From Tilletia caries (lineage: Eukaryota; Basidiomycota; Exobasidiomycetes; Tilletiales; Tilletiaceae), in contig JALUTQ010000039.1 of assembly GCA_032718865.1 (NCBI GenBank), positions 1,550,001 through 1,614,000 on the forward strand: a stretch of DNA of 64,000 bases, written 5' to 3'. Each line of letters starts with the position of its first letter. Within the stretch, counting starts at the first letter, position 1. The translations under genes were made by a program, and so were the position numbers. Positions 56,827 through 64,000 of this stretch are shown in pieces. Under the pieces are notes generated by a model. That model worked only from the letters and a program-made list of their open reading frames with translations, had not been told where the DNA came from and did no database searches.

Positions 56827-58008
56827 ATGAGCTCGACTGAACTTGACTTCGACCGCACCGTCGGCCACGCGGGAGAGGACCAGGCCGTATCCTGGCGCCG
56901 CCGTGATGTTCTCCTGTACGCAGTCGGCATCGGCGCCGGCCCCAACGAGCTCTCCTACGTCTACGAAGGCTCCCCCTCCTTCCGACCCTTCCCCACCTAC
57001 CCACTCGTCCTCGCTCTCAAGGGGGACGACGACGACACGAACGTCTTCGCACAGCGAATCTCCGAGCGTGGCAAATTGCCCGGGTTCCCCTCCCTCAATC
57101 CGAACACGATCGTCCATGGCGAACAGTCGTTGCAGATCTTGAAGCCGATCCCTACCGTCTCTGGACAAGGCTGGAAGCTGAAGAAACGAATCTCGGCCGT
57201 GCATGACAAGGGTAAGGCTCTTATTCTTGAGTCTGAGGCTACACTTGTCTCGCCGCAGGGTGAGCCTTACGCGGTCATGGTCGGCAGTACCTTCTACCGC
57301 GGTGGTGGACAAGGGACGGGGTACAGCAAGAGCCTGCCGTCGCCTAATACCAAGCCTGCCGACCGTCCGCCAAAGATTGATAGCTCGGAATCGACGGCGC
57401 CAGACTTTGAGCTGAAGGAAGTCGTCCCTCCGGCGCAGGCGGCGCTCTATCGACTCAGTGGAGAGTGAGTCACTCTTCTCCCGTTTGTATCAGTCCAACG
57501 TCCCATGCACTTACGCTTGACCCTTTCTTCCCTCCCCTGCTTGCTTCCGCACAGCTACAATCCCCTACAGTACGTCAACAATCCGATACTTCCTCTTTCC
57601 ATCCAATGCTGAGAAAGCCTTCCACTAACCTCTCCTTCACACAGCATCGACCCCAGCATCGGCCAAGCCGGCGGCCTCAACGGCGTCATCCTCCACGGCC
57701 TGTGCTCATACGCCTTCGCAGCCCGAGCCCTCCTCCGCGCCTTCGACCCCCACGACGGCCAGCCGGGAAAGGAGTCCGGCGTACAGCTCGAGTACATCTC
57801 CGCGCGCTTCACTTCGCCTGTCCGATTGGGCGATGTGTTGCTCACTCGCGTTTGGAAGGGGTCCCAAACAGCTGGAGGTGGGAAGGGAGGTCAGTGGTGC
57901 GCGTTTGAGCAGATCATTGTCAAGCCGGATGGGAGCCATGGTCCGGCTAGCCTGCGCGGTGTAGCCAAGGTCAACGTTCCGGCAAGCGCATCCAAGGCCA
58001 ACCTTTGA
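56827..58008 (+). CDS. Peroxisomal enoyl-CoA hydratase 2 (MaoC-like)
   Basis: Three exons: 56827-57464, a 15-nt micro-exon 57555-57569, and 57645-58008, giving 338 residues. It is a double hot-dog fold protein. The N half has LLYAVGIGAGPNELSYVYE and VHGEQSLQILKPIP. The C half has YRLSGD-YNPLH-IDPSIGQAGG, then VILHGLCSYAFAAR, the hydratase-2 signature with catalytic Asp and His. The micro-exon encodes the centre of that signature. It hydrates trans-2-enoyl-CoA to (3R)-hydroxyacyl-CoA in beta-oxidation, normally as the last domain of fungal MFE2; here it stands alone. The C terminus KANL equals the catalase-type PTS1, so a peroxisomal site is likely. Confidence 0.92.
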
Positions 58009-58266
58009 GCAGCAAGCTGTGACTCAACACGTTTTTGTAGCAGTATGGGTCTAGTAGCGATGATCTATGTATTTTTTTTCTTGCAATTGTCCAGCGGCCC
58101 CCGAGCATGGGGAAGCCGCTCTTCTCTAGTGTGTAATCTCGATGACTTTGGTGTCTGTTTGCGATGAACGAGTCCGTGCGGTGCAAAGGGGAAGAGGGAG
58201 GAAGAAAAAGATGATCGTGTAGCAGGCATGGTCCTAGCATCTCTTTTGGTTATGCTTGTGCTCGTG

Positions 58267-59812
58267 TCAGTCGGACTTGATGTCGCCGTTTCCATTCATG
58301 AGCCCGTTCGCGTGCCCATTGGAATGGCCGTTGATCGCTGCCTTTCTCTTGGATACCGAGGACGACCCGCGTGTCCGAGCCTTAGTGCCGCCGCGCAGGT
58401 AGCTCTGCACGAAGAAGTTGAGGAAGAGGACGAGAAGAGGCTATCGGGGGAGGAAACAATCGCATGTTCAAGTTTCAGCTGAGCCCAGGAGAGGGCGAGA
58501 ATATGATGATCCGATGTGGGGCGGAAAACGTCCGTAACTCACCAACATATATGCGGTATTCACATGCAAGGCCAACGCTGCGCCCCGACTCTCAATGCAC
58601 GAGCATCCCGCCCCGGCGGCCCCCAATGCCGTTGCCGCTTCCGCAGGACACTGCAGCGCGCGATTCCGAGAGATGAACAGTGGTGATGGATACGCGTCGC
58701 TCCATAGTGGATCGAGCTGTTTGAGCAGCTTAGACCCGGAGGCCGTCTTGAAGACGAGGCCCGGGTAGAGGGTGAGGAAGAGCGAGATGTTGGTCACTAT
58801 GGTTCCTGATTTTATTGGAATTGCGTAACGCGTGTCAAAAGGTCAGCGTGGGGCTGCGGAATGCTTTAAGGGGAGAGAGCGGGATGTTGGGGTCAACTTG
58901 CCTGATGCGATTTGTAGCATTTGCAGCGTCGTCAAGCTTCGCTTGAGGGCGCGCGGGAAAGGCCAGCGCATAGCGGCAAACACGTAGTCTGCGCAAAGCG
59001 ATTCGCGCATTTCAAAAAGCAGCACGAGTGTCAGTTTTCCCCTGCGCGTTCATGTTGGAGTTGGGGGCATACATACACATGTACATGAGCGTATGCACGC
59101 CGCTATTCCACGCCGTGAAGACCCACACGTTCTGGGACTGGTACCGGTATGCTATCCACATGCAGATGAGCGCACCGGCGTGGTGGTACGATTGGAGCTG
59201 TCCGATCTCTTTACCCTTGAGGATGAGGATCAGGCTGTCGACCACCTCGTAGTACTTGGACAGGTAGAAGAAGTAAACGAAGCGCGCGAGGTGAGGGTAG
59301 TTGGTAGGGATCGAGCATGCCGCCAGCTTGAATCCTGGACAAACGAAGAAAACGATCGTCAGTCCGCAAGACGTAGGAGCGCGCATGGGATTTCAGAATG
59401 TAAGCTCACCTTCCCAGCCAGCACCCAGCCAGCCAGCGTACAAGAACGTGATAGCCGCCGGCGCAACATTGACAAACGTCCAGGCGCTATAGACCGTGAG
59501 CGCCGCATTGTGCATGATGATCGCCCCCCTCAGCACCTTGCTGTCCTTCGTGAGATCGCGAGCTCCGCCCTTGCGGCGGACGATGGCGACGTTGGCCCAC
59601 TTGGCGGCGAGGTAGTACACGAGCGCAAAGCTGAGGGGCAGGAGCGGGTGCAGCGTGTTCAGCGCCGAGCTGTACCACGTCGAGCGCGGGTCGGAGGTCC
59701 ATGCCGGGTACGGGGGATAGGGGAAGTTGCGGAGGTCGTCGAGATCGGAGGCGGCGCGGTCGTCGAGCGGGTACTGCGGCTTCCAGAGCAGATTCCTGAG
59801 AATGGCGTCCAT
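58267..59812 (-). CDS. ELO-family fatty-acid elongase (3-ketoacyl-CoA synthase)
   Basis: Five exons: 59410-59812, 59077-59334, 58902-58988, 58543-58805 and 58267-58440, giving 394 residues. It is a multi-pass ER enzyme condensing malonyl-CoA with acyl-CoA. YFFYLSKYYEVVDSLILILKGK, then LQSYHHAGALICMW and NSGVHTLMYMYYVF are family blocks. The usual HxxHH box is QSYHH here, as in a subgroup of fungal elongases I remember with Gln at that position. The third intron uses a GC donor (CAG followed by gcaagt, 58896-58901). The C terminus is a Lys/Arg/Gly/Asn-rich tail (NGHSNGHANGLMNGNG). It has no classical KKxx retrieval signal at the very end. Confidence 0.9.
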
Positions 59813-61858
59813 TGTTCAGAGCGTTCTTTCCGCACACGCAGCGAACCTCGCGCTCCGCTCTCTCCGCGGCAGGGGTGAAGCAGACAGGGGAGATGGTGGG
59901 ACGCGGGAACGACACACACACCGCGGCTTCCGGACTCCGCTTCATCATGGCGGCGAACCGTGAATAAATACCATTTGCATGCACGGATTTATTATGCTTT
60001 GCTCAGCATGTCAAGCAACATCGGGCCACTTCTTCTTCCGTATTAGCGGCACAGACTTATTAACCTACCCGCTTCTCGGCGAGGTCTGAAACACAAGGAA
60101 CCAGGGTCCATGCGGACAACGCGCAGGGTAAGAGCACGAAAGTTTGTCAATTGCCGTCCGAGCGGCCCTGAGGAACACCGAACTTGACCCTCCCTTCGAC
60201 CTGACCGCCTGACCTCGGGGCGGGCCTGCACTCCTTAGTCCCTGGTCACATCCGTCAGGCCCTCAGCAAGCCCGCTCAGCAGGGTGCATTGTGCCTGCTG
60301 GCCTCCGTCGGGCCTCCTGTTGCTACTGCTTCGACAGCGACAGACAACATCGCATCGTTTTGACTGATCCGCTCCGGAATGGTCCGCCCGACATCTCCGA
60401 TTTGCATGGTAGCGTCCCGGAGCGCCGCCTAGACGTAGCCTTTCAGCGAATACGCGGCCGATTCAAGGCTAATTGCTGATCGCTGAAGCGCTGAAGGCGT
60501 GAGGCGATATCGGCGTCGTCGCGTTCGATTTGCTCTGTGTAAATCCCAATGGCCAGTCAGCACAGCGACGAATCTCACCTAACTCGTGTGCAGAGGAAGC
60601 GCTATTCGAGGTCGTTCCGTCACCACAGTCGCACCCGATCCTCCAGTATTGCTGACAACAGGGATTGAGTAACAAATGGCCGAGAGCGTTGTGTTGGATA
60701 AAGGCGGGCTTTGGATGGTCCCCATGATCAGTCGTCTGGGTGAAGCTGCAAACCCATCGAAGGTATGTCAGTGTGGGCGGGTCAAGGTACGTATCTATGG
60801 CGAGCAACAGAACGTACCGTACTGGTAAAGGAACAAAATGAGATGCTACAATGAAGAAGCAGCCCTTCTTGCTGTGCTGACTCGGCAAGCATGCGGTGGA
60901 CACGATAACGTTCGCCCAGTCTGAAGGATTGCACCGGATGATTCGCCGCAGGCCAAATGGCGTTTCCGAACCTAGAGGAAGAAGGAACAAGGGAAAGAGG
61001 GATTGAAGTGCGTCGCAAACCGAGGCGAAGCGCAGCTGTGATCGAAAAAGAATCAGCCTGATCAAGAGTCTGTATGTGTAAAACGGTCAGCGCAGTGTGT
61101 TCGTAAAAGTCAGAAGATTCTGCTGTCAGAGGACAGCAAGGTAAGTATCTCCACGTCGACCTCCAGCGAGTAGGAGCTGATCGAGTGGATGACCGGTGAG
61201 CGCGCGAACCTAGCTAATTCAATTGCGGCATGTCTCGTAGCCTACGCCCGGACGTTGTGAGTGCACGAGCGGCAGATGGGAACGAGCCGACCAGGCGACG
61301 CCAGAAGAAGCCTTGCTGGCATGGGCGCCGCATGCCCTCGTGTGCCTCGGTACTCTGACAGGATGAGCCACGTCTATGCTCCATGCGCGAACGCCCCGGT
61401 GCTCCTTCGTGGTGGTACTCTACGCTGCGTGTGATCATCCGAACGCAACGCTTTTGTTTGTTAGCCGCAGTACCGAAGCAGTACCGACGATCGGCGATTG
61501 CAAATAAAATAATTGGTTCCATGATTTCGGCATTCGGTTCGGGGCGTATGTTTCGTAGCGATCCTGCGCGCCTGCGCGCCTCTTGTCCATATATATGTCA
61601 TCGCTCTCGTTGTCATCAACAGTCACTCAAGTAGTATCGTCTATCTTCGTCAGTTTAAGCATTCGTTCCTTGAGGCACTTGGCGCTCGGCAGGCGGGCAG
61701 CTGGCAGGCGGTGCCAGGTCGCCTCAGCCCTCGATGCTTCATTCCTTTATCAGTGGTACCGCGACCGACCTCCCGCTGACTCTCACATCCCCCCAGAGCC
61801 AGGCTGATCCTTCTTCCTCCTATCCCTTCCATCCCCCTGTCCCTTTGATACCCACAAC
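59813..61858. other. 2-kb intergenic region
   Basis: This is the largest spacer outside the transposon area. It holds the promoters of the elongase (minus) and of the hydrolase-like gene (plus). A tatatatg element lies at 61589-61596, about 265 bp before the plus-strand ATG. The centre is AT-richer than the genes. I found no tRNA-like cloverleaf or TIR pair by eye. Confidence 0.4.
60469..61065 (-). other. Unassigned 198-codon open frame
   Basis: The frame is open without introns and reads mixed hydrophobic and Cys/Ser-rich sequence (GCFFIVASHFVPLPVRYVLLL, then NPCCQQYWRIGCDCG). I do not recognise any family. Its codon choice is less biased than in neighbouring genes, so it may be chance or an orphan gene. 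Confidence 0.2.
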
Positions 61859-63361
61859 ATGCAGCCTACAGCAGCAGCAGCTATCGTCTTCGGTAGCCTG
61901 CTCGCAGCAGCCGCTACAACATCCGCAGCTCACACCAGAGGCCGATCCTCTTCCCCCCAGGAGGCCGTCTCCGGACTCGCTGATTGGCAGGCTCGGGATG
62001 CATCAACACTTGCGTCCGGCGGAAGCAATAACGAGGGCGAGCTCCATACTCCCCTCACTGTTCCTCAAGGCGCACAGCTCAAGAACTTGACGATCGGAAA
62101 CAGCAGCGATCAGCTTGTCGCTTACTGGCCCGACTCGACCAGCAACAAAGAGGCGACCGCGGCCTTCGTCATGATTCACGGTCGGATCCGGAACGGGAAT
62201 GACTACTGGACCGTGATGAACGATGCGCTCCAATCAGCACTCGGAGAAAATTACCCTGGCGTCGACTCAAAGACGATTGTCACAGCACCTCAATTCTTCT
62301 CCACCATCTTCAACGAGGGCCAGTACACCTCCAATCAGCTCGCCTGGGCCGACGTAAACGCATGGCAGGCAGGTGAAGTTGCTACCCACCCCACCTCGAC
62401 GAGCTCCTCCGCCTTTGATGCCCTCGATGCCTTCATTGACGAGTTCTCCGACAAGTCCAAGTACCCGAACATGAAGAACCTTACTCTCGTCGGACACGGT
62501 GGTGGCGGACAGCTCATGGCTCGCTATGCCATGATCGGCAAGGACACTCCCAATGATCTTTGGATCCGGTACATCATCGGGGATCCCTCGTCAAATGCTT
62601 ACTTTACGGACCAAAGGCCTACCGATGTGCCGTCGAGCGTCGCCAGCAAGAACAATTGCCCAGATTGGAATCAGTGGCGATATGGCTTCGAGTGAGTTAC
62701 ATCAAATGGGATTCTCTTCTGATCAATACCAAGGAGTTCATTTGCTCAATCTCATCTCTGCCCCAACAGCAACTTCACCACCTACACCGGACTCAAGGGC
62801 AAGCCCACCAACTTCTTCACCCAGTACATCCAGCGCGACGTCATCCAGATCATCGGATACCAAGATGTCGACAGCTCCGGCGACCAATACTGCATGGCCA
62901 TGCTCCAGGGTGGCCAGAAGCGGCGAGACCGCAACCTGTCCTGGTGGCGGTACATCAACACCCTCGCCCGGACGAACTATGACGTCTCCGGCTTCCCCGG
63001 TGGATTCTCAGAGAGCGATCTGCCAGACTGGTCCAACATCTCCCAGCACCAGATCGCACACCGCCTCATCGTCGTCGAAGACGCTGACCACGACGCTGCC
63101 AAGGTTTTCGGAGGCGACGAAGGTCGGGCCGCCCTGTTCGGCGTGGACAACTTGCCCACTGGCTGGAGACCCGATGACTGGAAGGCGGAGGGGACGGGGA
63201 AGTATGCCGTTGGAGGATCGTCCGGGAGCGGGAAGTCGCCCAGTGGGAGTGGCACCACCGCAAGTGCGGCTGCGCCTGGTGTCCAGCTGCGGCTAGGATC
63301 GGCTGTTGCTGGTGGCATCGCCATCTCTGCGCTTGTCGCTGGTGTGCTGGCTCTGCTCTGA
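61859..63361 (+). CDS. Secreted alpha/beta-hydrolase-like protein lacking the nucleophile Ser
   Basis: Two exons (61859-62691 and 62770-63361) encode 474 residues. A signal peptide (AAAAIVFGSLLAAAATTSA) opens the protein. The fold is recognised by FVMIHGRIRNGNDYW, APQFFSTIFNEGQY, LAWADVNAWQAGE, LTLVGHGGGGQLMARYA at residues 207-223, IGDPSSNAYF, and a late His in VEDADHDAAKVFGG. The nucleophile elbow is GHGGG with Gly at position 214 where Ser/Cys/Asp is expected, so hydrolysis by the standard mechanism is unlikely. A Ser/Gly-rich linker and a terminal hydrophobic segment (AVAGGIAISALVAGVLALL) fit a GPI anchor. Several N-glycosylation sequons are present. A cell-wall or surface role is inferred. 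Confidence 0.83.
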
Positions 63362-64000
63362 GAGCACGTTTGACCTAACTGTTATCGCGGACGACCTTCC
63401 AACACGCCCGGAGCGACGCGCGACGCACGATTCGGTTTCCAATCACGTACATATCGCAACTTCGATATCTCAAAACTCGCTACTACACCAACCATATCAC
63501 GTCTCATACACACACGGACTGTTCCTGCCTCTACTTTTTCGTCTTCACCAGCTCTACAATCGGCTCTTCAGCTTTTCCCCCTCAACACGGGGACCCATGC
63601 CGACCTATCGACAACCCCAGTTCCACGTCCTCTGGTCCCGAAGGCATTCACCTATCGGACTCTCTGGCAACATTATCGTCAGAGCGTCTCCTTCCTCCGT
63701 GCAATATCAGCAACATCCGGAGCTCAACTTATCGCCTACTTATAGATCGCATTCTCACGGAGTTGCAATGGACAATCGTCTCCCCTCGCCTCTCTAGTCT
63801 CTGCCTGATGACCATTCTTCGCGGTCTACTGTATGTGGGTCGATAGTAGCGCGATTATGAGAAATCCAAGACTGTCTAAAGGGTGCGTACTTGCTCAAGC
63901 ACGATTCAGAAGATGCTCGCGCTGGGATGCGTCCCGCTGCCGGCAGCTCTCCAGCAGGAGCAGTGCAGAACCTTCCCCGCTCGACGTCCACCTTCCGAAA
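63362..64000. other. 3' flank to window end
   Basis: No supported gene is visible in the last 640 bp. A plus-strand frame overlaps the hydrolase-like 3' end and runs to about 63797, but it has no motif. The next gene probably starts beyond the window. Confidence 0.4.

Overview
This is a gene-dense nuclear segment from a fungus. Short introns (mostly 45-100 nt, GT-AG with one GC-AG), compact intergenic spaces, high G+C and the gene families present point to a basidiomycete. I cannot name the class with confidence.

Layout. (1) 1-9120: end of a coiled-coil Mto1/ApsB-like gene, the GDP-mannose transporter VRG4, a RING/SIM protein that looks like a SUMO-targeted ubiquitin ligase, and a secreted family-14 polysaccharide lyase. 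(2) 9121-20560: a rearranged, transposon-loaded interval. It holds the broken 3' end of a membrane-protein gene, the left arm of an inverted segmental duplication, and four TIR elements nested one inside another. (3) 20566-36727: ADSL, RPC19, MED13, SPP2, a PRX5/Ahp1-type peroxiredoxin, DPM1 and a SAP30BP/HCNGP-like gene. (4) 36554-40336: the intact right arm of the inverted duplication, running into an intact helix-hairpin-helix gene. (5) 40776-64000: TRAPPC8/Trs85, ASA1, HEM13, VFA1, NXT1-like, a saccharopine-dehydrogenase-like reductase, a MoaB/CinA-like protein, an SDR, a peroxisomal hydratase-2, an ELO elongase and a secreted alpha/beta-hydrolase-like protein.

Main discovery candidate. 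A roughly 4.8 kb Tc1/mariner-type transposon (14168-19522 including a later insertion) has about 70-bp terminal inverted repeats and TA flanks. It carries, besides a DD34E transposase, a convergent 681-residue passenger gene with two tandem SAM-like domains and a SUMO-interaction-like motif, plus a decayed fragment of a host Ca2+/H+ exchanger gene. It sits inside an older element with perfect 54-bp inverted repeats and 6-bp target duplication. The empty site for that older element survives in the paralogous arm at about 36733-36738. A 507-bp element with 9-bp target duplication sits in the mariner's right terminal repeat, and a 213-bp TA-flanked MITE sits in that. The relative order of insertions can therefore be read directly from the sequence.

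The conserved genes are housekeeping functions: protein glycosylation (VRG4, DPM1), purine synthesis (ADSL), transcription and splicing (MED13, RPC19, SPP2, SAP30BP), mRNA export (NXT1), trafficking (TRAPPC8, VFA1), heme (HEM13) and lipid metabolism (ELO, hydratase-2). They form no operon. Many are divergent or convergent pairs with short shared promoters or 3' ends. Exon coordinates come from reading splice sites by eye; coding sums were checked to be multiples of three for nearly all models.
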